Of a stretch of 64,000 nt of DNA, positions 23,544 through 35,099 are shown piece after piece. The position numbers and the translations under genes were made by a program. The notes under the pieces are model-generated. The model saw only the letters and a program-made list of their open reading frames with translations. It did no database searches and was not told the origin of the DNA. The stretch comes from Methanobacteriota archaeon (GTDB lineage: Archaea; Halobacteriota; Methanomicrobia; Methanomicrobiales; Methanoculleaceae), in contig JAEWLJ010000003.1 in assembly GCA_023393455.1 (NCBI GenBank), forward strand, positions 1 to 64,000. Direction: 5' to 3'. Within the stretch, counting starts at the first letter, position 1; every line of letters begins with the position of its first letter.

Positions 23544-24836
23544 TCATTCCTCCGCCACCGACCCCGGCACGGGCGCGCTCGCCGGAACTGTGGCCGGCGG
23601 CCGCATCAGGAACCAGGCGGCGGCGAACCCCACCGCGGCGAGGGCCGCGACCAGCGGGAAGACCCCGAGGTAGGTCCCGGTCGCCGTCCGGACGAACCCG
23701 GCGAGCTGCGGCCCGGCGATGGCGCCTGCGCCGTAGGCGAGGAAGACCACCCCGTAACAGCGCGGGTAGTCGCACGTCCCGAAGTAGGACGCCGTCGCCG
23801 TCGGCGCGATCGCGAGCCAGCCCCCGAGGCATCCCCAGAGGACGGCGAACGCGATGATGTAACTCGGCACCCCCGGCACGAGCCAGATCAGCAGCGATGC
23901 CCCTGCGATCAGCGCAAACGTCACCATCGCCGTCTTCTGCGGTGTTATCCGGTCGGTGAGGTTCCCGAACGCCGGCCGGCCGAGGCCGTTGAAGACGGCG
24001 AAGAACCCGACGAGGAGCGTCGCGAGCCCCGCGTCCACCCCGGCAAGTTCGGTCCCGACCGGCTTTGCGATCGATATCGCGGCGAGGCCCGCGAGGCAGC
24101 CGATGAAGTAGCAGGCGAAGAGCCCGTAGAACGTCCCCGTCCGGAGCATCGCGCGGCGGTCGCACTCGCAGACCGGCGCCGTCCCGACCCCGGGTGCGGG
24201 CGGTGTCCAGCCCGCCGGGCGCCAGCCTTCCGGCGGGAACCGGAGCGGGAGGGCGGAGAGGATCAGCAGGGCGATCAGCGCGACCCCGAAGAGCCTGAAC
24301 GTCGTCATCACCCCGTACGCGGCGATGAGCGCGCCTGCCGCGTTCGCGGTGACGAAGGCGGAGAACCCGAACCCGAGGAGGGCAAGCCCGACCGCGAACC
24401 CCCGCCGGTCCGGGAACCACCGGGTGGCGACGGCGACCGGCGCCCCGTAGGCGATCCCGACGCCGAGCCCGCCGATCACCCCGTAGACGACATACAGCAT
24501 CTCGACCGATGTCGCCGTCGAGGCGAGGAGCCACCCGAGGCCGGTGAGGAGCCCACCGACGATCGTCACCGTCCGGGGCCCGTAGCGTTCGAGATACTTC
24601 CCGGTGAGGGGCATCGCTATCGCGAAGAAGGCGAGGAAGACCGAGAACGGGAGGAGGACCTCCCCCGCCGTCACCTCCCGGCCGAGCGTCGCGGTGAAGT
24701 GCGCCGCGAGCGGTGCCACAAAGACGCTCCATGCGTATATGCTCCCGAGGCAGAGGTTGGTGACGAGGCCGAGGGCCACAAGGCCCCATCGCCCCTTCTC
24801 TGCGGGCAGCCCGAAGATCGTCGGTGTCTGTGTCAT
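23544..24836 (-). CDS. OFA-family major facilitator transporter
   Basis: The 430-aa membrane protein has twelve predicted helices and N-terminal GSIYAWSVFVAPL typical of the oxalate/formate antiporter family. The central loop (about 200-235) contains a CECDRR cluster. It starts 6 bp after the acetyl-CoA synthetase gene on the same strand, which points to uptake or exchange of acetate, formate or another monocarboxylate used by that enzyme. Substrate is inferred from context. Confidence 0.88.
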   Translation of the reverse strand: MTQTPTIFGLPAEKGRWGLVALGLVTNLCLGSIYAWSVFVAPLAAHFTATLGREVTAGEVLLPFSVFLAFFAIAMPLTGKYLERYGPRTVTIVGGLLTGLGWLLASTATSVEMLYVVYGVIGGLGVGIAYGAPVAVATRWFPDRRGFAVGLALLGFGFSAFVTANAAGALIAAYGVMTTFRLFGVALIALLILSALPLRFPPEGWRPAGWTPPAPGVGTAPVCECDRRAMLRTGTFYGLFACYFIGCLAGLAAISIAKPVGTELAGVDAGLATLLVGFFAVFNGLGRPAFGNLTDRITPQKTAMVTFALIAGASLLIWLVPGVPSYIIAFAVLWGCLGGWLAIAPTATASYFGTCDYPRCYGVVFLAYGAGAIAGPQLAGFVRTATGTYLGVFPLVAALAAVGFAAAWFLMRPPATVPASAPVPGSVAEE

Positions 24837-24842
24837 GGACGT

Positions 24843-26732
24843 CTACTCCTCGAGGGTGGAGATGTCGCCCGGATCCATGCCGAGCTCGCGGGCTTTCAGG
24901 ACCCGGCGCATGATCTTGCCGCTCCGGGTCTTCGGGAGCCTCTCCATGAACTCGATCTCGGCCGGCACGGCAACAGGCCCGAGGCTCTTTTTGACGTGTC
25001 GGGCGAGTTCGTCGATGAGGCCGTCACCCGGAGTCGCCCCCACGCGGAGAGTGACGAACGCCTTGATGACGTTCCCCTTCAGGGCATCGGGTTTCCCGAT
25101 GACCGCCGCCTCCGCCACCGCCTCGTGCGAGACGAGCGCGCTCTCGACCTCGGCAGTCCCGATGTTGTGCCCGGCGACGACGATCAGGTCGTCCGCCCGG
25201 CCGAGGACCATGATGTAACCCTCCTCGTCCTTCACCGCGAGGTCGCCTGCGGTGTAGCACCCCGGTATGGTCTCCCAGTAGGTGCGGTAGCGCTCGTCGT
25301 TGCCGTGAACCGTCCGGAGCATCGAGGGCCAGGGCTCCTTGATGACCAGGAACCCGCCCGTCCCCGGCGGGACGGGGTTCCCCCTCCTGTCGACGACGTC
25401 CACGACGGCGCCCGGGATGGGCTTCCCCGCAAATCCGGGGCGCATCGGCTCGCCGATCATCGTGGTGATCATGTGCATCCCGGTCTCGGTCTGCCACCAG
25501 GTGTCCACGATCGGGCACCGCCCGCCGCCGATCGCATGGTAGTACCACTCAAACGCCTCGGGGTTGAGCGGTTCGCCGACCGAGCCGAGCACCCGGAGCG
25601 TCGAGAGATCGTACTTCGCCGGCCATTCGGCGCCGTAGCGCATGAACATCCGGATGGCGGTCGGCGCGGTGTAGAAGATCGTCACCCCATACTTCTCGAT
25701 GAGATCCCAATAGGCGCCGGGATCGGGGTAGTCCGGTGTCCCTTCGGCGATGACGACCGTCGTCCCGACCGCGAGCGGGCCGTAGACGATGTAACTGTGA
25801 CCGGTGATCCATCCCGGATCGGCGGTGCACCACAGGACATCGGTCTCTTTGATGTCGAAGTCGTGGCGGGCGGTGTAGTAGGTCCCGACCATGTAGCCGC
25901 CGCAGGTGTGGACGATCCCCTTCGGTGCCCCGGTCGAACCGCTCGTATACAGGATGAAGAGCGGGTCCTCCGAGTCCATCGAGACCGCCGGGCAGTCGGG
26001 TGCGGCGTGGGCCACGAGTTCGGCGTAATCGACCTCCCGCGCGGGATCGAGGTCGGCGGCCGGGATCTCGCGCCGGAGGACGACGGTCTTCTCGACGCAC
26101 GGTGTCCGGGTGAGCGCATCGTTCACGATCTCGTGGAGCAGGATGGTCTTTCCCCGCCGGTAGCCGACGTCCGCGATGACGAGGACTTTTGCCTCGGCAT
26201 CGTTGATCCGCATCGCGAGCGCATCCGCCCCGAACCCGCCGAAGACCACCGAGTGGACGGCCCCAAGCCGGGCGCAGGCGAGCATCGCGACGATCTGTTC
26301 GGGGACGAGCGGCATGTAGATGCAGACCCGATCACCCTTCCCGACGCCGAGACTCGAAAGCCCGTTTGCAAACCGCATCACCTCGCGGTGCAGGTCCTCG
26401 TAGGTGAGGACCTGCTGCTCTCCGCTCTCGGCGTGCCAGATGATCGCCGGCTTATCCCTCCGGCCGCCGCTGACGTGGCGGTCAAGGCAGTTGTAGGCGA
26501 TGTTCAGCTTTCCGTTGACGAACCACTTTGCGTAGGGGTAGTTCCACTCCTTCACCCGGTCCCAGGGCTCGAACCAGTCGAGCTCGCGGGCGACCTGGTC
26601 CCAGAACCCGTCGGGGTCGTGCAGGAACTCGCTGTAAGCCCGCGTATAGTCCGGTGTCCAGGCGGCCGCCTTACACCGTGGGTCGGGATAGTAACACCTC
26701 TCATCCAATTTCACGGCGAATGTTTCAGCCAT
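24843..26732 (-). CDS. acs: Acetyl-CoA synthetase, AMP-forming
   Basis: Acs activates acetate with ATP and CoA. The 629-aa protein has ILYTSGSTGAPKGIVHTCGG, TWWQTETGMH, GRADDLIVVAGHNIG and the acetylatable lysine motif KTRSGKIMRRVLK. It is close to the usual 650 residues. The gene is followed by an OFA-type transporter 6 bp away. Its leader (about 150 nt) carries a run of eight G on the + strand (26823-26830) and a self-complementary segment. In hydrogenotrophic methanogens, such an enzyme supports acetate assimilation. Confidence 0.96.
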   Translation of the reverse strand: MAETFAVKLDERCYYPDPRCKAAAWTPDYTRAYSEFLHDPDGFWDQVARELDWFEPWDRVKEWNYPYAKWFVNGKLNIAYNCLDRHVSGGRRDKPAIIWHAESGEQQVLTYEDLHREVMRFANGLSSLGVGKGDRVCIYMPLVPEQIVAMLACARLGAVHSVVFGGFGADALAMRINDAEAKVLVIADVGYRRGKTILLHEIVNDALTRTPCVEKTVVLRREIPAADLDPAREVDYAELVAHAAPDCPAVSMDSEDPLFILYTSGSTGAPKGIVHTCGGYMVGTYYTARHDFDIKETDVLWCTADPGWITGHSYIVYGPLAVGTTVVIAEGTPDYPDPGAYWDLIEKYGVTIFYTAPTAIRMFMRYGAEWPAKYDLSTLRVLGSVGEPLNPEAFEWYYHAIGGGRCPIVDTWWQTETGMHMITTMIGEPMRPGFAGKPIPGAVVDVVDRRGNPVPPGTGGFLVIKEPWPSMLRTVHGNDERYRTYWETIPGCYTAGDLAVKDEEGYIMVLGRADDLIVVAGHNIGTAEVESALVSHEAVAEAAVIGKPDALKGNVIKAFVTLRVGATPGDGLIDELARHVKKSLGPVAVPAEIEFMERLPKTRSGKIMRRVLKARELGMDPGDISTLEE

Positions 26733-26944
26733 CTCTTCTCACTCCACCTTCCGGGCAGATCCAGCCCGGGATCGTGCTACTCAGACATACATGCCGGTCG
26801 CCGGCACCCCGTGCCGGTCACCGGGGGGGGCGTAGCCGCCGCAGGCTCCCGCCTCGTCGGCCAGCCCAAATTTTACATGATTAATAATGTATAATTTGTG
26901 ATAAACCTTTCGATCACCGGGCAACGGGACAGGCAGGAAGGGCG

Positions 26945-27886
26945 TTAGAGCCATCCTTTCCGGTTAATGGCCACAGCGATGAGCGAGGAGACGATCAGGG
27001 AGAGAACGATGATGATGAGGAACCCGTAGGGGTGGTCCTCGAGGGGGACCGGGACGTTCATACCGAGGAAGCTCGCGATCATCGTGGGGATCGCGAGGAT
27101 GATGGTTATCGAGGTGAGGAGTTTCAATATGTTGTTGAAGTTGTTCGATATGATCGAGGCGAAGGCATCCATCGTCTCGGTGAGGATCGTCGAGTAAGTG
27201 CTTGCCATCTCGATCGCCTGCTTGTTCTCGACGATGACGTCTTCGAGGAGATCGGTGTCGTCCTCGTACATCCGGAGCGGCTGGAACGTCAGGGTCTTGT
27301 CGAGGACGATCTGGTTGCTCTTGAGCGACGTCGAGAAGTAGACCAGGCTCTTTTTTAGGTTCATCAGCTGGATCAGCTCCCGGTTCCGCAGCGACTGGTT
27401 CAGTTCTCCCCCAATCCGGTCGGATAACCGCTCGATCTGACGCAGGTACTGAAGGAAGTAGGAGGCGTTCCGGAAGAGGATCTGCAGCACGAACCGGGTC
27501 TTCTTGGAGGTATAGAAGTGCTTCACCCGACCGTCGGCGAAGTCCTGGACGATCGCGTTCTCGCGGAGGCAGACCGTGACGATGGTGTCGGGCGTGACGA
27601 TGATCCCGAGCGGCATCGTCGTGTAGAGGATCGTCTGCTCCGGGTAGGGCATCGGGATATCGATGACGATCAGGGTGATGCCGTCCTCCGTCTCGGTCCG
27701 CGGACGCTCCTCCTCGTCGAGCGCCGCCCGGAGGTAGTCCCCCGGAATGGAGAGTCTTGTCGAGACCATCTCGATCTCTTCTCGCGGCGGGTCGATCATA
27801 GAGACCCAGGAACCGGGCTCGAACGCGCCGGTCTCCTCCGTCCGTGGCACCGGAGCCGTTTCAACCGTGCGATAGATGCGGAACAT
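26945..27886 (-). CDS. corA: CorA-type magnesium/cobalt transporter
   Basis: The 313-aa protein has the large N-terminal cytosolic domain and two C-terminal helices separated by the signature FLGMNVPVPLEDHPYGF, with GMN intact. CorA forms a pentameric Mg2+ or divalent cation channel. It ends AINRKGWL, typical of the family. The start follows a GGAGAGAG ribosome-binding site. The region to acs (26733-26944) holds only the acs promoter and leader. Confidence 0.94.
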   Translation of the reverse strand: MFRIYRTVETAPVPRTEETGAFEPGSWVSMIDPPREEIEMVSTRLSIPGDYLRAALDEEERPRTETEDGITLIVIDIPMPYPEQTILYTTMPLGIIVTPDTIVTVCLRENAIVQDFADGRVKHFYTSKKTRFVLQILFRNASYFLQYLRQIERLSDRIGGELNQSLRNRELIQLMNLKKSLVYFSTSLKSNQIVLDKTLTFQPLRMYEDDTDLLEDVIVENKQAIEMASTYSTILTETMDAFASIISNNFNNILKLLTSITIILAIPTMIASFLGMNVPVPLEDHPYGFLIIIVLSLIVSSLIAVAINRKGWL

Positions 27887-27982
27887 GGTCTCTCTCCTCT
27901 CCCACGGGAGAGTTCACACTCTACCTGTTGTCGGCGGGCGGGATGAAGGTATGGACGTCGGAACGCCGGGCAAAAAAAGGGG

Positions 27983-30007
<2,025 letters not shown>

Positions 30008-30095
30008 CTCTTTGTATTCCTCCGATTGGTACCATATAGAGAGGGATTCAACATTTTTAAATATGTGGAAAGGATCCGGAGTATCCGGTGGAAAA

Positions 30096-31499
30096 TCAGG
30101 TGAAATCCATCACTTCCGGCTGGAGTGTCTGGAGATCGACGACGAACGCACGCGCGGGCGTGGGATTGATGTTCATCTGCTTCTGAAACGCCGTCTGGGC
30201 CTGCCAGGTTCCGGCGTTCAACCCGAGAACGCCCCGGTAGCGGGTGATGCCGCAGATGTGGACGTGCCCCGTGAGGAGGATCTCGGGGAGGGGATCGATG
30301 ACGAGCCGGTCGGTCTTCATCGCGGCGATAGGCGTCCGCATCCCGTAGGGGATAGCGAGCAGCCGGCGTTTCAGCATCTCATCCATGATCTCGCCGGGCC
30401 GCTCGTAACTTGCCCCGGGAATGAGCCCGATCATGTCGTCGATCGACCGGCCGTGATACATAAGGACCCGGACGCCCTGCAGGTTCAGGAGGCAGGGGTT
30501 CTCGACGAGGGTGCAGTTTGACGGGAACTTCGCCGTGAACTCCGGCGGGATCGCCGGCTGCGGTTCGGCCATCCTGACGACGTCGTGGTTTCCCGGCGCG
30601 GCGACGATCTGGATCCGCGAGGGGATGTCCCGGAGCATCTCCGCAAAGGCGTCATACTGCTCGTAGATGTTCTTGATCGTCAGTTCGTTCTCCTGTCCGG
30701 GATAGATGCCGATACCGTCGACAAGGTCGCCGGCGATCAGGAGGTAGCCGGCATCGGAGTCCTGGAGCCAGTCGGCGAACCGGTTCCACGCGTCGTCGAG
30801 GAAGGTGTCGCTTCCCACATGGACATCAGAGATGAGAACCGCCTTCCCTGGCTTATCGCTCTTGAACGGGGCGTTGTTGATGGGGACGTCCGGGCGGAAG
30901 AGCTGCTCGGCGAAGAAGAGTCCGCCGTCGCTCGAGAGTTTCCCTTTGACCCCGAGCACCTCGTCGGGGAGGATTCGTTCCGCCTCCGCAAACGAGTCGT
31001 CCCGCCCTTTGTTGAAGAGCACCCGCATTGCCCCGGTCGGGTCCTCCATCTCGATGAGACGGTGCCCCTTCGCCGTCGTCCGGGCATCGGCCACCATCCC
31101 GATGACGCTGCACTCCTCGTCCCGGTAGCGGTGGGGGGACTTTGTCAGCGCCTCGATCGGCATCGTGGTCATCCGGCTCCGGATCATCGAGGAGAGGCAG
31201 TTGTAGCGGTTCCGGAAGTAGTGGACGGCGTCCTCGTGGCCGGTGATGCTGCCCGTGGTTCCGGCGCTCCCCATGATCACCTCGAGTTCGGGGTCGGCAA
31301 GGAACCGCGTCCCGTCCCGGACCTTCTTGAGACCGGGGATGTGCTCTGTGGAGACGACCAGGGTGCCGTCGGGGACCCCCGCCGTGATCAGGTCGATGAG
31401 CGCGGGATCGTTCTGCTCACGGATGTAACTCACGACGTCGGGATGGACCTGATGTTTCAGCTCAAGGAACCGGCGTACGATCTCGGCGTTGGCGAGCAT
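30096..31499 (-). CDS. polB: DNA polymerase D small subunit (DP1)
   Basis: DP1 is the exonuclease/scaffold subunit of the euryarchaeal replicative polymerase PolD. The 467-aa protein has an OB-fold region (about 105-200) and a calcineurin-like phosphoesterase domain with ISDVHVGS, AGDLVDGIG, APGNHDVV, YHGRSIDD and LTGHVHICG, the metal-binding motifs. It is near the usual length. The gene is divergent from the signal peptidase gene. The large subunit DP2 is not in the window. Confidence 0.96.
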   Translation of the reverse strand: MLANAEIVRRFLELKHQVHPDVVSYIREQNDPALIDLITAGVPDGTLVVSTEHIPGLKKVRDGTRFLADPELEVIMGSAGTTGSITGHEDAVHYFRNRYNCLSSMIRSRMTTMPIEALTKSPHRYRDEECSVIGMVADARTTAKGHRLIEMEDPTGAMRVLFNKGRDDSFAEAERILPDEVLGVKGKLSSDGGLFFAEQLFRPDVPINNAPFKSDKPGKAVLISDVHVGSDTFLDDAWNRFADWLQDSDAGYLLIAGDLVDGIGIYPGQENELTIKNIYEQYDAFAEMLRDIPSRIQIVAAPGNHDVVRMAEPQPAIPPEFTAKFPSNCTLVENPCLLNLQGVRVLMYHGRSIDDMIGLIPGASYERPGEIMDEMLKRRLLAIPYGMRTPIAAMKTDRLVIDPLPEILLTGHVHICGITRYRGVLGLNAGTWQAQTAFQKQMNINPTPARAFVVDLQTLQPEVMDFT

Positions 31500-31688
31500 G
31501 GACTCAATGATATTCTCCCTGCGGCAATATGGGTTTATCTTTTTCGTGTTCTCCCGGGTGCTTCATGTAAGATCCTGTCTTTTGAGGTGATGCCGCTCCA
31601 GGGGTGAGTATTCTCCGGACCTCCCGTGCTTGCCCGGGTATCCCCAGAGAACTTATGTATATGAATGATGGCAATCTCTTTAGAACAG

Positions 31689-32354
31689 ATGTCGGATACC
31701 ACCTGGCTGCAGCGCGCAGCATCGGCTATGCGAGCGTTCCGGGAGAGCGAACGTCCGGTTGTCTCTCTTGCCCGGGACCTCCTCTGGGTCGCCGCGGTTG
31801 TGGGGAGTATCGCCCTCGCCCTCTTCCTCTTCTCCGGGACCTGGCCGGCGGTGGTCACGATCGAGTCGGAGAGCATGGTCCCGAACATGAACGTCGGCGA
31901 CCTGGTGCTCGTCGTCGACGAGGACCGGTTCGGGCCGTTGACGACCCAGGCTGAGGGGCAACAGACGGGGTATAGGGCCTTCGGGGGCTACGGCGACGTG
32001 ATCATCTACCGGCCGAACGGCGCCGACTCCGTCCACCCGATCATTCACCGGGCGATCATCTACGCCGATGACGCGGCCGTGGAGTCGGTCTTCGGGGCTT
32101 ACTACGACGACCCGCACGGCGGCTACATCACGAAAGGCGACAACAACCCCTACACCGACCAGCCGAACCTCCGGATCGCCGGCGTCGGGGTGGTCGAGCC
32201 GGTGAAGAAGGAGTGGATTGTAGGAAAAGCCCTCGTCGCGGTGCCGCTCGTCGGCTACCTCCCCCTGCACCTCGCGGAGTTTGCCGTCCTCGTCATCATC
32301 GTCATCCTCATCCACGACTTCGTCATTGCGCGCCGTAAAGAGAAAGACGAATAA
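31689..32354 (+). CDS. S26B-type signal peptidase I
   Basis: This membrane protease removes signal peptides from secreted proteins. The 221-aa protein has an N-terminal helix, the catalytic serine in VTIESESMVPNM, the conserved VHPIIHRAI with the archaeal catalytic His, a GDNNPYTDQ box and a C-terminal helix. The frame allows ATG 31665, but the TATA-like ttatgtata at 31653-31661 predicts transcription start near 31683, so ATG 31689 is preferred. It precedes the first cofH gene by 28 bp. Confidence 0.92.
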   Translation: MSDTTWLQRAASAMRAFRESERPVVSLARDLLWVAAVVGSIALALFLFSGTWPAVVTIESESMVPNMNVGDLVLVVDEDRFGPLTTQAEGQQTGYRAFGGYGDVIIYRPNGADSVHPIIHRAIIYADDAAVESVFGAYYDDPHGGYITKGDNNPYTDQPNLRIAGVGVVEPVKKEWIVGKALVAVPLVGYLPLHLAEFAVLVIIVILIHDFVIARRKEKDE

Positions 32355-32382
32355 ATCCCGGACTACAAGAGATCTGCTTACG

Positions 32383-33471
32383 ATGCCGCACCCGCTGCAC
32401 ACCCTGCTCGACGATACGCTTGCTGGCCACCGGCTCACGGAGGAGGAGGCCGTCCGGCTCCTCTCGACGCGTGATCGGGGTGTCCTTGCGATCCTGGCCG
32501 CCGCAGACGAACTCCGCGAACGAAAAGTCGGCGACGTCGTCACTTACGTCAGGAACCAGAACATCCACGTCACCAACATCTGCAAGAACCTCTGCGGATT
32601 CTGCGGGTTCGGGCGGCGGGCGGACGATCCGGAGGCGTTCTACGACGGGGTGGAGACTATCCGGGCGAAGGCCCGGATGGCGCGGGAGCGCGGCGTCACC
32701 GAGGTATGCCTCCTCTCGGGGGTGCATCCCGACTACACCCTCGACTCCTACGTCGATCTCATCTCCTGCGTGCGGGAGGAGGCTCCCGGTATAGACATCC
32801 ATACGGCAAGCCCGGACGAGATCGTCTGGGCTGCCGGGCAAAGCAGCGTCTCGACGGTGGAGGCGATCGAACGCCTGCGCGATGCGGGTCTCGGGACGCT
32901 GCAGGGGACCGCGGCCGAGATCCTGGTGGACAGCGTCCGCCGCGTGATCTGCCCGGGTAAGTGCGACACGGCGACCTGGGTCCGGGTCATCAAGGAGGCG
33001 CACCGTCTCGGGATCCGGTCGACGGCGACGATCATGTACGGCTCCTGCGAGAGCGAGGGGGATCGCGCCCGGCACCTCGCGATCCTCCGCGATATCCAGG
33101 ACGAGACCGGCGGGTTCACCGAACTGGTCCCGCTCTCCTTCCTCCACGAGAATACGGCCATCTACCGAAAGGGCCTTGCGCCCGCGGGCGCGACCGGTCG
33201 CGAGGATCTCCTGCTCTTTGCGGTCGCCCGGCTCTTCCTCGACAACTTCGACCACATCCAGATCTCCTGGGGCAAGGCCGGGACGAAGATGGCGCAGATG
33301 GGGCTCCTCTCCGGCGGCGACGACCTCGGCGGGACGATGTTCTGCGACGACGTCAGCACGGATGCCGGGGCCGAGGGCGCCGACTACCTGGACCCGGCGG
33401 AGATGCAGCGTATCGCCGGGGATCTCGGCCGGACGCTCCGGCAGCGGACGACGAAGTACGAGATGGTCTGA
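32383..33471 (+). CDS. cofH: CofH, radical SAM enzyme of F420 (FO) synthesis, copy 1
   Basis: CofH joins tyrosine to 5-amino-6-(D-ribitylamino)uracil, after which CofG makes the deazaflavin FO. The 362-aa protein has the radical SAM CKNLCGFCGF (CxxxCxxC), TEVCLLSGVHP, and STATIMYG with LVPLSFLHENT. The frame extends upstream but ATG 32383 gives the expected N-terminus. A second paralogue starts at 33900; only one CofH is needed for the pathway, so the copies may be specialised. CofG is not in the window. Confidence 0.93.
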   Translation: MPHPLHTLLDDTLAGHRLTEEEAVRLLSTRDRGVLAILAAADELRERKVGDVVTYVRNQNIHVTNICKNLCGFCGFGRRADDPEAFYDGVETIRAKARMARERGVTEVCLLSGVHPDYTLDSYVDLISCVREEAPGIDIHTASPDEIVWAAGQSSVSTVEAIERLRDAGLGTLQGTAAEILVDSVRRVICPGKCDTATWVRVIKEAHRLGIRSTATIMYGSCESEGDRARHLAILRDIQDETGGFTELVPLSFLHENTAIYRKGLAPAGATGREDLLLFAVARLFLDNFDHIQISWGKAGTKMAQMGLLSGGDDLGGTMFCDDVSTDAGAEGADYLDPAEMQRIAGDLGRTLRQRTTKYEMV

Positions 33472-33478
33472 ACCCGGC

Positions 33479-33793
33479 TCACATCCGGTTCAGGGCCTCT
33501 CTCCCCGACATCCCGATCTCGACGCGGCGCTGCACGGCGGGGAGGTTTGCCCCCTTCACCTCGGCGTCCATCAGACTGTCGAGGTCGTCGAGGGTCGACT
33601 CCTCCGAGGCGCCGACGATCGCCGCAGGAACCCCGGCGTTTGCGAGCGCCTCGATATCAAAGCCGTCCGTCCCGATCATCCCCTCGTCGGTTACCCAGGC
33701 CATCAGGCTGGTGCTCCCGACCGGGATGACGTAGCCGTACGCGTCCTTGTAGCTGAGTCTTGTGCGCTGGTGGCAGAGGATCTGTTGCGCCAT
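33479..33793 (-). CDS. DUF1805 (YunC-like) protein
   Basis: The 104-aa protein ends VEIGMSGREALNRM, the signature of the YunC/DUF1805 family, and has SLMAWVTDEGMIGTDGFDIEAL earlier. Function is unknown to me. It lies in opposite orientation between the two cofH paralogues, 7 bp after the stop of the first, so the two cofH copies are not one simple tandem operon. Confidence 0.85.
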   Translation of the reverse strand: MAQQILCHQRTRLSYKDAYGYVIPVGSTSLMAWVTDEGMIGTDGFDIEALANAGVPAAIVGASEESTLDDLDSLMDAEVKGANLPAVQRRVEIGMSGREALNRM

Positions 33794-33899
33794 GGCTGCC
33801 GGAATATCCCCGGGACAAGATAAGTGTATGCACCACCGCCCGGCGCGCCCGAAGGTTCTTGTCCTGACCGCCCCAGATCAACGTATCGGAGGGATGGAT

Positions 33900-34997
33900 G
33901 TGCCCATGACGCCGCTATCAGAGGTGCTTGACGACGTGCTTGCCGGCCACCGGCTCACGGAGGGGGAGGCCGTCCGGCTCCTCTCGACGCGCGACCGGGG
34001 GTTTCTCGCGATCCTGGCCGCCGCGGACGAACTCCGCGAGGAGAAAGTCGGCGATACAGTCACCTACGTCCGTAACCAGAACATCAACGTCACCAACCTC
34101 TGCGTGAACGCCTGCGGGTTCTGCGGGTTCTCCCGGAAATCGGGCGACGCCGATGCTTTTTTTTACGACGAGGCCGCGGTGCGGGAGAAGGCCCGGACGG
34201 CGCGGGAGCGCGGCGTCACCGAGGTCTGCACGGTGAGCGGGCTCCACCCGGAGTTCGACGCCGGGTCCTACGCCGATATCTACTCCTGGATACGGGAGGA
34301 GGCTCCCGGCGTCCATATCCACGCGAGCAACCCGATGGAGGTGGCGTATGCCGCAGAGAAGAGCGGCATCTCCACCGGGGAAGTCCTCGGGATGATGCGG
34401 GACGCGGGTCTTGCCACTCTCTGCGGGACCGCGGCCGAGATCCTGGTCGACGACGTCCGCCGCGTCATCTGCCCGGACAAGATCGACACGGCGACCTGGG
34501 TCCGGGTCATCATGGAGGCGCACCGTCTCGGGATCCGGTCGACGGCGACGATCATGTACGGCCACTGCGAGAGTGAGGGGGATCGCGCCCGGCACCTCGC
34601 GATCCTCCGCGATATCCAGGATGAGACCGGCGGGTTCACGGAGTTCGTACCCCTCTCGTTCATCCACAAGAACACCCCCCTCTACCGGGCGGGGCAGGCC
34701 CGGCCCGGAGCGGCCGGGAGAGAAGACCTCCTGATGCTTGCGGTCGCCCGACTCTTCCTCGACAACTTCGATCACATCCAGGCCTCATGGGTCAAGGTCG
34801 GGACGAAGATGGCGCAGATGGGGCTTCTTTCGGGCGCGGACGACCTTGGAGGGACACTCTTTGAAGAGAGTATATCCCGGGAGGCGGGCGCCCGGGATAC
34901 CGATTACCTGGATCCGGCTGACATGCGGCGGATCGCCGGGGATCTCGGCCGGACGCTCCGGCAGCGGACGACGACCTATACCCTTCTTCCAGGCTGA
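33900..34997 (+). CDS. cofH: CofH, radical SAM enzyme of F420 (FO) synthesis, copy 2
   Basis: The 365-aa product has CVNACGFCGF, TEVCTVSGLHPEF, STATIMYG and FVPLSFIHKNT. GGAGGG (33888-33893) lies 6 nt before GTG 33900, which is preferred over ATG 33894 (spacing 0) and ATG 33906 (spacing 12), but any is possible. Parts of its DNA are nearly identical to copy 1 while others are diverged. An F-for-Y run of T (ttttttt near 34158-34164) encodes FFY. Confidence 0.93.
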   Translation: MPMTPLSEVLDDVLAGHRLTEGEAVRLLSTRDRGFLAILAAADELREEKVGDTVTYVRNQNINVTNLCVNACGFCGFSRKSGDADAFFYDEAAVREKARTARERGVTEVCTVSGLHPEFDAGSYADIYSWIREEAPGVHIHASNPMEVAYAAEKSGISTGEVLGMMRDAGLATLCGTAAEILVDDVRRVICPDKIDTATWVRVIMEAHRLGIRSTATIMYGHCESEGDRARHLAILRDIQDETGGFTEFVPLSFIHKNTPLYRAGQARPGAAGREDLLMLAVARLFLDNFDHIQASWVKVGTKMAQMGLLSGADDLGGTLFEESISREAGARDTDYLDPADMRRIAGDLGRTLRQRTTTYTLLPG

Positions 34998-35028
34998 TCG
35001 CCGGGTCATCCCGGTTATATCCGGAAAA

Positions 35029-35038
35029 TTATAAATAG
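35029..35038 (+). promoter_or_regulatory. TATA box of the DUF1328-like gene
   Basis: The sequence ttataaatag is a near-consensus archaeal TATA box. It would start transcription near 35058, at the foot of the hairpin at 35056-35093. Confidence 0.65.
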
Positions 35039-35055
35039 CCTTGAATAGATTGTGG

Positions 35056-35093
35056 CTCCTCAACGCCGGCCGGGCGCCGGCGGTTGGGAGGAG
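35056..35093 (+). promoter_or_regulatory. Leader hairpin covering the Shine-Dalgarno sequence
   Basis: The 5' arm ctcctcaacgccggc (35056-35070) pairs with gccggc, gttg and aggag in the segment 35076-35093, leaving a 5-nt loop and small bulges. The 3' arm contains the GGGAGGAG ribosome-binding site of the 35100 gene, so folding would hide it. Confidence 0.6.
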
Positions 35094-35099
35094 AACGAT

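Noticed and set aside
23478..26894. A 1138-codon plus-strand open frame
   Set aside because: It is an antisense shadow of acs and the OFA transporter with biased Arg/Asp/Glu composition, caused by high GC.
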